A stretch of 22,311 bases of DNA from an uncultured Bacillota bacterium (GTDB lineage Bacteria > Bacillota > Dehalobacteriia > UBA4068). The DNA is taken from positions 1-22,311 of the forward strand of contig CAKRYM010000006.1 of the NCBI GenBank assembly GCA_934427095.1. The letters are read 5' to 3'. Shown in pieces: positions 7,076-14,716 of the stretch. A program made the translations under genes and the position numbers. Within the stretch, counting starts at the first letter, position 1. Every line of letters starts with the position of its first letter. Below the pieces are notes generated by a model. The model saw nothing but the letters and a program-made list of their open reading frames with translations, did no database searches and had not been told where the DNA came from.

Positions 7076-8227
7076 ATGAAACGATTGGCAATACTGGGGG
7101 CCAGTGGCTCAATTGGCAAACAAACCTTGGATGTCTGCCGCTGGCACCCGACGGCAATACAAGTTTCTTCCTTAGCTGTGGGGCGAAATTGGGCGTTTCT
7201 GGCGGAAGCTGCCCGAGAATTTCGCCCTCGTCTTGTGGCGATAAGAGAAGAAAGTGTTTATCCTCAATTAAAGGCAGCTTTGGCAGATCTACCGGTGCAG
7301 GTTGAGGCTGGAGAAGATGGCGTATGTGAAGCTGCCGCTATAGCTGAAGCGGACATGACTTTAGCTGCAATTTCCGGTATGGCTGGATTAAAACCACTTT
7401 TTTCTGCCATTCAAGCGGGCAAGGATATCGCTCTGGCCAATAAGGAAGCCTTGGTGGCTGGTGGGGAATTGGTTATGAACCGTATCCAAGCCAAAGGGCT
7501 GAAGCTGGCGCCAGTGGATAGTGAGCATTCCGCTATTTGGCAATGCTTGGCCGGAGAAAAGCAGGAGGAAGTGGCTCGGCTGATTCTGACAGCCAGCGGC
7601 GGCGCTTTCCGGGATTTGTCTTTGTTGGAATTGGAGCATGTTACCGCTGCGGAAGCCCTTAAGCATCCCAATTGGCGGATGGGCGCCAAGATTACGGTGG
7701 ATTGTGCAACCATGGTCAATAAAGGGTTAGAGGTGATTGAAGCCCATTGGCTTTTTGATGTGCCGTATGACCGGATTGATGTAGTCGTGCATCCTGAAAG
7801 TATGATTCATTCTGCTGTGGCCTTTCAGGATGGTAGCATTAAAGCCCAGTTAGCTCAGGCAGATATGCGCCTACCTATACAATACGCCCTTTTGGATCGG
7901 GAACGACCTGCTGCTCCTTTGTCTTTACCGGATCTCCCGGCCATTGGCGCTCTGCATTTTCGGGAGCCCGATTTGCAGCGTTTTCCCGGCTTAGCTGCCA
8001 TGCGGCGGGCGGGGGAGAGAGGCGGTACAGCCCCTGCGTATCTTAACGGGGCAAATGAAGTGCTAGTCCAGGGATTCTTGGCTGGAAAAGTGCCCTTTCT
8101 GTCTATCGGGCGCCTTCTGGGAAAGTTGCTAGATGCATATGTTGAAGAAAGAACATTAACGGAGCAAGGAATTTTCCGGGCTGATGCTTTAGGTCGGGAG
8201 GATGCCTTAGCTTTTATGGAGGGATAA
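7076..8227 (+). CDS. dxr: 1-deoxy-D-xylulose 5-phosphate reductoisomerase
   Basis: Dxr converts DXP to MEP with NADPH, the committed step of the non-mevalonate isoprenoid pathway. The 383 residues match the family length. The NADPH-binding GASGSIG is at residues 8-14, ALANKEALVAGGEL lies near residue 120, and the metal-binding residues are D148 and E150 (in DSEHSAIWQ) and E219 (in NKGLEVIEAHW). The flexible loop and substrate site include HPNWRMGAKITVD and HPESMIHS. The ribosome-binding site is weak (GAAGCGGA), 7 to 14 bases upstream, so translation may depend on coupling with the upstream gene. rseP follows after one base. The identification is secure. Confidence 0.98.
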   Translation: MKRLAILGASGSIGKQTLDVCRWHPTAIQVSSLAVGRNWAFLAEAAREFRPRLVAIREESVYPQLKAALADLPVQVEAGEDGVCEAAAIAEADMTLAAISGMAGLKPLFSAIQAGKDIALANKEALVAGGELVMNRIQAKGLKLAPVDSEHSAIWQCLAGEKQEEVARLILTASGGAFRDLSLLELEHVTAAEALKHPNWRMGAKITVDCATMVNKGLEVIEAHWLFDVPYDRIDVVVHPESMIHSAVAFQDGSIKAQLAQADMRLPIQYALLDRERPAAPLSLPDLPAIGALHFREPDLQRFPGLAAMRRAGERGGTAPAYLNGANEVLVQGFLAGKVPFLSIGRLLGKLLDAYVEERTLTEQGIFRADALGREDALAFMEG

Positions 8228-8228
8228 C

Positions 8229-9254
8229 TTGAGCACGATCATTACCATCATTGCTGCGGTAGCGGTGTTTTGCTTGTTAATCCTCAGTCATGAACTGGGG
8301 CATTTTTTAGCGGCGCGTGCCTGTGGTGTGTATGTGGAAGATTTTAGCTTAGGGATGGGACCTAAGCTTTTTGGCTGGAAGGGAAAGCAGACCAATTATT
8401 CCTTGCGTCTGCTGCCTATCGGCGGTTGGTGTAGGATGCTGGGGGAAGAGGATGATAGCAATGATAAGCGGGCGTTTTGTAATAAGACGGTTTGGCAACG
8501 CATCCTCATTGTTTTCGCCGGTCCCTTGGCAAATTTTCTCTTTGCCATTATCATCTTTATCGTGATTTTCATGATGATCGGCACCTATTCCGAAACTAGC
8601 GAATTAGGAGAAATTCAGCCTGATTCGCCAGCAGCCGCTGCCGGGTTGGAAAGCGGCGATGTGATCCTGTCTATCAATGGCGAGGAGATTAGCCAGTGGA
8701 CAGAGATTGGTGCCGCGGTAAATGCATATGGGGGAGAAGCGCTGACTCTCTTGGTGGATAGGGATGGTGAGCAGCTTACGTTGACCTTATCGCCAGCTTT
8801 TAATGCTGAGGATCAAAGCTGGAAAATTGGGGTTACCCCAGCGAAAGAAAGACAAAACATCTTTACCGCGATTGGCTTAGGCGTACAGCAGTCTATCTTT
8901 TTTACGAAGGAATTAATCCTTGGTGTGGCGGGGATGATTGCCGGCACAGTGGATGTGGATGTGGCGGGTCCAGTGGGAATTGTGAATACCATTGGCGATG
9001 CGGCTGGTTACGGTTTGCAGACACTTTTGTTACTAATGGGCTATCTCTGCATTAACCTGGCCATTGTCAATTTGCTGCCCTTGCCTGCTTTGGACGGTAG
9101 CCGTATTGTCTTTTTGCTGATTGAATGGATAAGAGGCAAAGCCATTGCCCCGGAAAAAGAAAACCGTATTCATTTTATTGGTCTGGTTTTACTCATGGGC
9201 TTGATGGTGCTGATCACTTATCGGGATATCGTGAACCTAGTGGTTGCGGGATAA
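8229..9254 (+). CDS. rseP: RIP metalloprotease RseP (site-2 protease family)
   Basis: This membrane-embedded zinc protease cleaves transmembrane segments of substrates such as anti-sigma factors and leftover signal peptides. HELGH (residues 21-25) in the first helix and the NLLPLPALDG block (281-290) form the active site. A single PDZ domain covers about residues 126-190, between helices near 97-118 and 261-282, and a last helix is near 318-338. With 341 residues it has one PDZ domain, as in many Gram-positives, while E. coli RseP has two. The start is TTG at 8229, one base after the dxr stop, with its Shine-Dalgarno GGAGGG (8218-8223) inside the dxr 3' end, implying coupling. The usual LDGG is LDGS here. 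The identification is secure. Confidence 0.96.
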   Translation: MSTIITIIAAVAVFCLLILSHELGHFLAARACGVYVEDFSLGMGPKLFGWKGKQTNYSLRLLPIGGWCRMLGEEDDSNDKRAFCNKTVWQRILIVFAGPLANFLFAIIIFIVIFMMIGTYSETSELGEIQPDSPAAAAGLESGDVILSINGEEISQWTEIGAAVNAYGGEALTLLVDRDGEQLTLTLSPAFNAEDQSWKIGVTPAKERQNIFTAIGLGVQQSIFFTKELILGVAGMIAGTVDVDVAGPVGIVNTIGDAAGYGLQTLLLLMGYLCINLAIVNLLPLPALDGSRIVFLLIEWIRGKAIAPEKENRIHFIGLVLLMGLMVLITYRDIVNLVVAG

Positions 9255-9258
9255 AGTA

Positions 9259-10338
9259 ATGAATAAATCATTTTCCAGAAGAATCACCCGGCAGATAGAA
9301 ATCGGCGGCGTAAAAATCGGCGGCGGTGCGCCGATAGTGATTCAATCCATGAATAATACCGATACGCGAGATGCCCAATCCACCTTAGCGCAGTTGCGGG
9401 CGCTAAAAGAAGCTGGTTGTGAGATTGGCCGGTTAGCTGTGCCGGGTCAAGAGGCAGCCGCGGCTTTGCCAGAAATTTGTCAGGCCACGCCTTTACCCAT
9501 TGTGGCGGATATTCATTTTGATTACCGCTTGGCCTTGGCTGCCATTGCCGCTGGCGTGCATGGGTTGCGCATTAATCCCGGCAATATTGGTGGCCAAGAC
9601 CGGGTGGCGCAGGTGGCCAGAGCCGCGAAAGCAGCAGGGGTTCCCATTCGCATCGGCGTAAACGGCGGGTCCTTGGATAAAAAGCTTTTGGCCAAATATG
9701 GCGGCATAACGGCAGAGGCCTTATGTGAATCCGCCTTAGGGAAAATTGCTCTGTTAGAGCAAGAAGGCTTTACGGAAATGAAAATTTCCCTGAAATGTAC
9801 GGATTTGCCGGTGATGATTGACGCCTATCGCCAGATGGCGGAATTGACGGATTTGCCTTTGCATATCGGCGTAACAGAAGCCGGCACATTGTGGCGGGGT
9901 AGCCTGAAAAATGCCATTGGTATCGGTTGCTTATTGGCAGAAGGTATTGGCGATACCTTACGGGTTTCTCTGACTGCGGACCCGGTGGAGGAAGTCAAAG
10001 TAGCCAAGGAAATCCTTTCTATGCTGGGCCTTCGGCCTGCTGGCTGGACTTTTGTTTCTTGCCCTACCTGCGGTAGAACGGAGATTGATTTAGCTGCCAT
10101 GGCGGAACGGGTAGAGAGGGAACTTTCCCCCTTGCCCACCAAACGGCCCCTAAAAGTGGCTGTTATGGGCTGCGTAGTGAACGGTCCAGGGGAAGCTTCT
10201 GATGCGGACCTGGGTTTGGCTGGGGGAAAAGGCTGCGGGATGATTTTTTGCCGGGGCAAACAAATCGGTACTTATCCAGAAGAAGAGCTATTGCCTGTCT
10301 TTTTGCGTTTAGCTAAAGAGATGGCAGAAAAAGATTGA
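9259..10338 (+). CDS. ispG: 4-hydroxy-3-methylbut-2-enyl diphosphate synthase
   Basis: IspG (GcpE) converts MEcPP to HMBPP in the MEP pathway, using a [4Fe-4S] cluster and electrons from ferredoxin or flavodoxin. The cluster ligands are C268 and C271 (SCPTCG), C305 (in MGCVVNGPGE) and E312, the same arrangement as in E. coli. The TIM-barrel half shows VADIHFDYRLA and RINPGNIG. I prefer the ATG at 9259 (359 residues) over the TTG at 9244, which overlaps rseP; neither has a strong Shine-Dalgarno, so translation probably relies on coupling to rseP. The stop overlaps the -35 box of the proS promoter. The identification is secure. Confidence 0.97.
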   Translation: MNKSFSRRITRQIEIGGVKIGGGAPIVIQSMNNTDTRDAQSTLAQLRALKEAGCEIGRLAVPGQEAAAALPEICQATPLPIVADIHFDYRLALAAIAAGVHGLRINPGNIGGQDRVAQVARAAKAAGVPIRIGVNGGSLDKKLLAKYGGITAEALCESALGKIALLEQEGFTEMKISLKCTDLPVMIDAYRQMAELTDLPLHIGVTEAGTLWRGSLKNAIGIGCLLAEGIGDTLRVSLTADPVEEVKVAKEILSMLGLRPAGWTFVSCPTCGRTEIDLAAMAERVERELSPLPTKRPLKVAVMGCVVNGPGEASDADLGLAGGKGCGMIFCRGKQIGTYPEEELLPVFLRLAKEMAEKD

Positions 10339-10363
10339 AATATGCGGGGAAAAACGCTAATAT
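10335..10363 (+). promoter_or_regulatory. Promoter of proS
   Basis: TTGAAA (10335-10340) and TAATAT (10358-10363) are separated by exactly 17 bases. The -35 box overlaps the ispG stop codon. The predicted start is near 10370, giving a leader of about 54 bases. So proS can be expressed apart from the isoprenoid genes upstream. Confidence 0.7.
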
Positions 10364-10375
10364 AGTTAAGGAAAC

Positions 10376-10406
10376 GGATCAAAGGGTCTTATGAAGCGCC
10401 TGATCT
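10376..10406 (+). repeat. Hairpin in the proS leader
   Basis: GGATCA (10376-10381) pairs with TGATCT (10401-10406), with one G-U pair. Inside, GGTCTT can pair with AAGCGCC around an ATG loop with a small bulge. It ends a few bases before the Shine-Dalgarno AGGAGGA (10409-10415). It has no U-tract and no T-box sequence, so any control would be on translation or stability. This is modest evidence. Confidence 0.35.
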
Positions 10407-10423
10407 TTAGGAGGACAAGCATT

Positions 10424-12175
10424 ATGCGAATGACAAAACTTTATAACACCACGCTCAGAGAAGTCCCCGCGGAAGCTGAAATCGCCAGCCATCAGCTAAT
10501 GCTGCGCGCCGGGCTGATTCATAAGGTCGCCATGGGGCTGTATACGTATATGCCTTTGGGGTGGCGCACCATAAAAAAGATTGAAGCCATCATTTGCGAG
10601 GAAATGGACGCCCATGGCGGTCAGGAAATGCTGATGCCTGTGGTAAGCCCTGCGGAACCTTGGTTAGAAAGCGGTCGTTGGTATGTGTACGGCAAGGAAT
10701 TAATGCGCATGAAAGACCGCTATGATCGGGATTTCCTCTTGGCTCCTACTCATGAGGAAATTATTACCACTACAGTGCGGCAGGATATTCGCTCCTATAA
10801 GCAGTTGCCCATTTTGCCTTATCAGATTCAGACCAAATTCCGGGATGAGCGCCGCCCGCGCTTTGGCGTTATGCGCAGCCGGGAATTCATTATGAAGGAC
10901 GCTTATTCCTTTGATTTGAACGAAGAAGGCTTGCAGCATACGTATCAGGTGATGAAAGATACGTATACCAATATTTTCACCCGTTGCGGCTTAAATTTCC
11001 GCCCTGTGGCTGCGGATAGCGGCGCCATTGGCGGTGAAGGTAGCCATGAATTCATGGCCTTGTCCGAAGTAGGGGAAAGCCAAATCCTTTATTGCCATCA
11101 TTGTAATTATGCGGCTACAGATGAATTTGCTTCCGTGGATCCCGTACCCACTGGCATTGGGGAAGAATTGCAGCCCATCAGCCGAGTGCATACGCCCAAT
11201 TGCAAAACCATGGAACAGCTGCATGCCTTTTTAGGCATTACCAATGACCGGGCGGTGAAATGCCTTTGCTATGTGATCGATGAAAAGGAATTTGTCATTG
11301 TCTTGATTCGTGGCGACCGTCAGGTAAACGAGGTGAAACTGACCAATGCCTTAGGTTGCCTAGAGCTTCGTTTTGCTACTGATGAGGAAGTTCGCGCCCA
11401 TGGCATGGAGCCTGGTTACTGCGGTCCTGTCGGCATTGGCGAAGACATTCGTATTATTGCTGACCGGGAAGTGCCGTTGATGGTGAATCATGAATGTGGC
11501 GCTGGGGAAAAGGACTATCATCTGCTGAACGCCAACTATTCCCGGGGAGATTACCGTATCGACCAAGTAGCGGACTTGGCTTTGGTGGAAAAGGGCGCTA
11601 TTTGCCCCTTCTGTGGCCAGCCTTTGGACACGGCCCGGGGAATTGAAGTGGGGCAGATTTTTAAGCTGCATAATAAATACAGCCATGCTTTAAACTGCAA
11701 ATATGTGGATGAGAATGGCGAAGAGCAGGAAATGGTTATGGGTTGCTATGGGATCGGCGTGGGCCGGACCATGGCGGCTGCCATTGAGCAACATCATGAC
11801 GAGCACGGCATCATTTGGCCGATCAGCATTGCCCCATATGAAGTGCTGGTGGTGCCGGTAAATGATAAAGACGAATGGCTGATGGATAAGGCTGAGGCCA
11901 TTTATCAGGAATTATTGGCAAAGAAAGTAGAAACCGTCATTGACGACCGGAAAGAACGGCCTGGGGTAAAATTCAACGACGGTGATTTGCTGGGCTTCCC
12001 CATCCGGGTCACCATGGGCAAAAAGTGCCGGGAAACAGGCAATGCGGAAATCAAAATCCGCGCCACAGGAGAGGTTTTGGAAGTGCCGGTGGATCAGGTA
12101 GTAGAAAAAGTCGTGGAGTTGAAAGAGGCTATGTTTAAAGCCTTGGCAGCTCCGCATCCTTGGGAGGAAATATGA
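10424..12175 (+). CDS. proS: Prolyl-tRNA synthetase (bacterial type with editing domain)
   Basis: ProS charges tRNA-Pro and is a class II synthetase. From the ATG at 10424, backed by AGGAGGA at 10409-10415, it has 583 residues, usual for the bacterial form. Motif 1 lies around YTYMPLGWRTIKKIE, the TXE-type loop includes APTHEEI, motif 2 is FRDERRPRFGVMRSREF and motif 3 includes GIGVGRTMAAAIEQH (from about residue 444). A long insertion between motifs 2 and 3, roughly residues 220-410, corresponds to the INS editing domain that hydrolyses Ala-tRNA-Pro. The C-terminal anticodon-binding domain includes VDDRKERPGVKFND-like sequence near residue 505. An upstream in-frame ATG at 10391 is less likely. 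The stop overlaps the next start (ATGA). The identification is secure. Confidence 0.98.
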   Translation: MRMTKLYNTTLREVPAEAEIASHQLMLRAGLIHKVAMGLYTYMPLGWRTIKKIEAIICEEMDAHGGQEMLMPVVSPAEPWLESGRWYVYGKELMRMKDRYDRDFLLAPTHEEIITTTVRQDIRSYKQLPILPYQIQTKFRDERRPRFGVMRSREFIMKDAYSFDLNEEGLQHTYQVMKDTYTNIFTRCGLNFRPVAADSGAIGGEGSHEFMALSEVGESQILYCHHCNYAATDEFASVDPVPTGIGEELQPISRVHTPNCKTMEQLHAFLGITNDRAVKCLCYVIDEKEFVIVLIRGDRQVNEVKLTNALGCLELRFATDEEVRAHGMEPGYCGPVGIGEDIRIIADREVPLMVNHECGAGEKDYHLLNANYSRGDYRIDQVADLALVEKGAICPFCGQPLDTARGIEVGQIFKLHNKYSHALNCKYVDENGEEQEMVMGCYGIGVGRTMAAAIEQHHDEHGIIWPISIAPYEVLVVPVNDKDEWLMDKAEAIYQELLAKKVETVIDDRKERPGVKFNDGDLLGFPIRVTMGKKCRETGNAEIKIRATGEVLEVPVDQVVEKVVELKEAMFKALAAPHPWEEI

Positions 12176-12690
12176 GTATTATTTCATTTGATGGTAAAAC
12201 GCCGGTAATCGGTAAAAATTGTTTTGTGGCAGATAGCGCACAGTTGATTGGTGATGTTACCTTAAAGGACGGCGCTTCTGTTTGGTATGGCGCGGTGTTG
12301 CGTGGCGACGTTTCCCCGATTGTGATCGGAGAAAATAGCAATGTACAGGATAATGCCGTTCTGCATGGAGAATCTGGTGATCCTTGCTTTCCCGTGATTT
12401 TGGGCGATCGCGTGACGGTTGGCCATAGCGCGGTGGTTCATGCTTGCGTGGTGGAGGATAATTGCCTCATCGGTATGGGGTCTGTCGTATTGGACAAGGC
12501 CCATATTGGTCATGGCTCTATTGTAGCAGCTGGGGCAGTGGTTTCCCCCGGTAAGGAAATTCCTCCGCTTTCTCAGGTTATGGGCATTCCTGGCACGGTA
12601 GCGAAAACTTTAGCCCCAGAAACAGAGCAGGATCGTATCAATCATGCTGATCGCTATCATGAATTAGCTCTTTTCTATCTTAAAAAATAA
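12172..12690 (+). CDS. Gamma-carbonic anhydrase family protein (YrdA/PaaY-like)
   Basis: The 172-residue product is a left-handed beta-helix protein with hexapeptide repeats through about residues 10-130 and a short C-terminal helix. The three histidines that bind zinc between subunits in this family are present at H65, H85 and H90. R44, D46 and Q59 sit at positions normally conserved as RGD and QD. It may act as a carbonic anhydrase, but many members have no measured activity. The ATG at 12172 overlaps the proS stop, and GGGAGG lies 5-10 bases upstream inside proS, so it is translationally coupled to prolyl-tRNA synthetase; the reason is unclear. An upstream TTG at 12160 is less likely. The family is firm; the substrate is unsure. 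Confidence 0.92.
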   Translation: MSIISFDGKTPVIGKNCFVADSAQLIGDVTLKDGASVWYGAVLRGDVSPIVIGENSNVQDNAVLHGESGDPCFPVILGDRVTVGHSAVVHACVVEDNCLIGMGSVVLDKAHIGHGSIVAAGAVVSPGKEIPPLSQVMGIPGTVAKTLAPETEQDRINHADRYHELALFYLKK

Positions 12691-12697
12691 CGTTTTG

Positions 12698-12730
12698 GAC
12701 GTGCAGTCTTTTTCGGATTGCGCGTCTTTT
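12698..12730 (+). terminator. Likely terminator after the gamma-carbonic-anhydrase gene
   Basis: GACGTGCAGTC (12698-12708) pairs along 11 bases, two of them G-U, with GATTGCGCGTC (12716-12726), leaving a 7-base loop. Only four Ts follow before GAAAAAG, so termination may be partial. It lies 8 bases past the stop and just before the recA promoter. Confidence 0.65.
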
Positions 12731-12739
12731 GAAAAAGCC

Positions 12740-12768
12740 TTGCAATCAAGCAGGGCGTATAATATAAT
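12740..12768 (+). promoter_or_regulatory. Promoter of recA-recX
   Basis: TTGCAA (12740-12745) and a perfect TATAAT (12763-12768) are separated by 17 bases. A second overlapping TATAAT lies at 12758-12763. The predicted start is near 12775, about 47 bases before the recA ATG. I find no GAAC-N4-GTTC type LexA box in or near it. Confidence 0.82.
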
Positions 12769-12821
12769 AAAAATCCAGAACAACGTAGAAATCGGTGTTT
12801 ATTTTGACGGAGGAAAGACCC

Positions 12822-13865
12822 ATGGCAAAAGACGGCAATGATAAACGGCTCGCTTTGGAAGCAGCCCTTTCACAAATTGAGAAACAGTTCGGCAAAGGCT
12901 CCATTATGCGCCTGGGTAGTTCTGGGATTACGGCGGTAGAAGTGATTCCTACTGGTTCCTTGGCGTTGGATATTGCTCTTGGTGTTGGGGGAATGCCCCG
13001 CGGCCGTGTGGTGGAGATCTATGGCCCGGAATCCTCTGGTAAAACTACTGTGGCCTTACATATCGCCGCTCAGGCGCAGAAGCTTGGGGGTACTGCGGCG
13101 TTTATTGATGCAGAGCACGCGCTGGACCCGGTTTATGCGGGGAATTTGGGAGTGAATATTGATGATTTGCTGATTTCTCAGCCTGATACGGGGGAACAAG
13201 CTTTGGAAATTGCAGAAGCCTTGGTCCGTAGCGGCGCGGTGGATGTAATCGTAGTGGACAGTGTGGCTGCTTTGGTACCCCGACAGGAATTGGAAGGGGA
13301 TATGGGCGATGCCCATGTTGGTTTGCAGGCCAGATTAATGTCCCAGGCTTTGCGCAAGCTCACTGGCGCAGTAAGTAAATCCAATTGCTGCTTGATCTTT
13401 ATTAACCAGATTCGTGAAAAGGTGGGGGTCATGTTTGGTAATCCGGAAACGACTTCCGGCGGACGAGCATTAAAATTTTATTCCTCTGTGCGGATAGATG
13501 TACGTCGGGTGGATTCTATCAAACAGGGCTCGGAAATCATCGGTAACCGGACCCGGGTGAAAATTGTCAAAAATAAGGTCGCGCCTCCTTTCAAACAGGC
13601 GGAATTTGACATTATGTACGGTAAAGGCATTTCTGCCTCCGGGAATATCCTGGATTTGGCCGTAGAAAAGGACATCATTAATAAATCCGGTTCTTGGTTT
13701 AGCTATCAGGGCGAACGGATTGGCCAGGGCAGGGAAAATGCCAAGGAGTATTTAGAAAACAATCCCGAAATTATGCAGGAAGTGGAAGCTGCCGTACGTA
13801 GCGCTATGTTAGGGACTGGCGAAGCTCCCCTTTATCCTGAGGAAAGCGATCATGAGTTGGAATAA
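12822..13865 (+). CDS. recA: Recombinase RecA
   Basis: RecA forms the ATP-dependent filament on single-stranded DNA for strand exchange, and stimulates LexA and related self-cleavage in the SOS response. The 347 residues show the Walker A GPESSGKT (68-75), the catalytic-region FIDAEHALDP (94-103), Walker B VIVVD (142-146) and the L2 DNA-binding loop around NQIREKVGVMFGNPETT (195-211). The short C-terminus is acidic, as is normal. The ATG at 12822 follows GGAGGA (12809-12815 region); the frame is open to 12795, but that extension is not family-like. recX begins inside its last codons. The identification is secure. Confidence 0.99.
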   Translation: MAKDGNDKRLALEAALSQIEKQFGKGSIMRLGSSGITAVEVIPTGSLALDIALGVGGMPRGRVVEIYGPESSGKTTVALHIAAQAQKLGGTAAFIDAEHALDPVYAGNLGVNIDDLLISQPDTGEQALEIAEALVRSGAVDVIVVDSVAALVPRQELEGDMGDAHVGLQARLMSQALRKLTGAVSKSNCCLIFINQIREKVGVMFGNPETTSGGRALKFYSSVRIDVRRVDSIKQGSEIIGNRTRVKIVKNKVAPPFKQAEFDIMYGKGISASGNILDLAVEKDIINKSGSWFSYQGERIGQGRENAKEYLENNPEIMQEVEAAVRSAMLGTGEAPLYPEESDHELE

Positions 13866-14382
13866 GCGCCGCAAACAAGATTTGCAGGCAGAGGAAACCG
13901 TGTACCCGGCGGCTTTGGAATTCTTAGCCCGCCGGGAATACGCGGAAAGTGAGCTGCGTAGCCGATTACAGCAGCGGGGTGCGGAAGAGAAAGCCATTGA
14001 CCAGGCTTTAGCTCGCCTCACGCAGCAGGGGTATTTGGATGCGCAGCGTTTTGCTTTGTCTAGGGTACGGGAACGGCGAGAATTCAATCATCGGGGCCGC
14101 GCTTATATACAGCGGGAGCTAAGAGAGCTAGAGATTAGCGAAGACATCATACAAATCGCTTTGGATGAGGAATACCCGCCAGAGGTGGAAAGCGCTTTGC
14201 TGGAGCAACTAATTCGACGGGAAGTACGTCGTTGGCCGAAAGATGCGCCGCCGGAAAAATTACGTAAGCTGACTGCTTCTTTGCAAAGACGCTGCATGGG
14301 GCAAGGATTCCCCGCAGGAGAAATTTATCGCTTGCTGCGGCAGGTAAAAGAAGACGGTTGGGAAGCGGAAGAAGAAATCTGA
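13852..14382 (+). CDS. recX: Regulatory protein RecX
   Basis: RecX binds RecA filaments and usually inhibits their extension and ATPase activity. The 176-residue protein shows the tandem three-helix repeats of the family: LEFLARREYAESELRSRL near residues 22-40, then LTQQGYLDAQRFALSRVRE with the conserved G-Y-L-D-x-x-R-F pattern, then IQRELRELEISEDIIQIAL. The length is typical of the short form. Its ATG lies 14 bases inside the 3' end of recA, in another frame, implying cotranslation and tight stoichiometry. A Shine-Dalgarno-like GAGGAAAG lies within recA 4-11 bases upstream. The family call is secure. Confidence 0.95.
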   Translation: MSWNKRRKQDLQAEETVYPAALEFLARREYAESELRSRLQQRGAEEKAIDQALARLTQQGYLDAQRFALSRVRERREFNHRGRAYIQRELRELEISEDIIQIALDEEYPPEVESALLEQLIRREVRRWPKDAPPEKLRKLTASLQRRCMGQGFPAGEIYRLLRQVKEDGWEAEEEI

Positions 14383-14632
14383 ACAGATTTTGTAAAAAAT
14401 GTAGTTTCTGTGAATTTGTCACCTTTGCGCTCTTGACAGATGCCTTGCTGTTATATTAAAATATTTAGGCAAAGCTTGATTTTTTGCGTATAGATGACGC
14501 TTCATGTTATATATATTTCATTTTATCTGAGGGCTTTCCGATTATCGCTTCCATTGATTAAAGATAAAAAGATAGTTATCGATATAATCTTAATATATAT
14601 ACTGATCCTCCAGAGATGGGGGAGTTCATCTA
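14383..14632. other. AT-rich intergenic leader upstream of rny
   Basis: The gap between recX and rny is 334 bases and markedly richer in A and T than its neighbours, most clearly from about 14450 to 14610. It contains a promoter, a weak GCGT/ACGC hairpin in the early leader, an isolated TATAAT (14583-14588) without a well-spaced -35 box, a small start site at 14632 and a terminator. I do not recognise a known riboswitch class or tRNA in it. Confidence 0.6.
14433..14462 (+). promoter_or_regulatory. Promoter upstream of the rny leader
   Basis: A perfect -35 box TTGACA (14433-14438) is followed after 18 bases by TAAAAT (14457-14462). The predicted start, near 14469, would give a leader of about 170 bases before the terminator hairpin and about 250 before the rny ATG. 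Confidence 0.65.
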
Positions 14633-14641
14633 TGAGTAATC
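14618..14641 (+). promoter_or_regulatory. Ribosome-binding site and ATG of a possible leader ORF before rny
   Basis: GGGGGAG (14618-14624) is spaced 7 bases before ATG (14632), a good start site. The frame reads MSNQIESWTRFF and then runs 65 codons to 14829, overlapping rny out of frame, so a stable protein is unlikely. The start codon is only 10 bases before the first base of the terminator stem, so an initiating ribosome would cover part of that stem. CCTCC (14607-14611) could pair with the G-run and mask it. Confidence 0.35.
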
Positions 14642-14675
14642 AAATCGAGTCTTGGACTCGATTTTTTCTTTTTTT
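14642..14675 (+). terminator. Intrinsic terminator (possible attenuator) before rny
   Basis: A perfect 10-bp stem, AAATCGAGTC (14642-14651) and GACTCGATTT (14655-14664), closes a 3-base loop TTG. It is followed by TTT, C and seven Ts up to 14675. It lies 41 bases before the rny start and some 260 past recX. It either ends a short RNA made from the promoter at 14433 or works as a conditional attenuator of rny. No second promoter is evident between it and rny. Confidence 0.88.
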
Positions 14676-14716
14676 ATGTGTTGAAGTTTATCATTTTAGG
14701 TATTTGGAGGTGACAT

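Noticed and set aside
10339..10423. Possible T-box riboswitch before proS
   Set aside because: The gap is only 85 bases, with no AGGGUGG-type T-box sequence, specifier loop or terminator.
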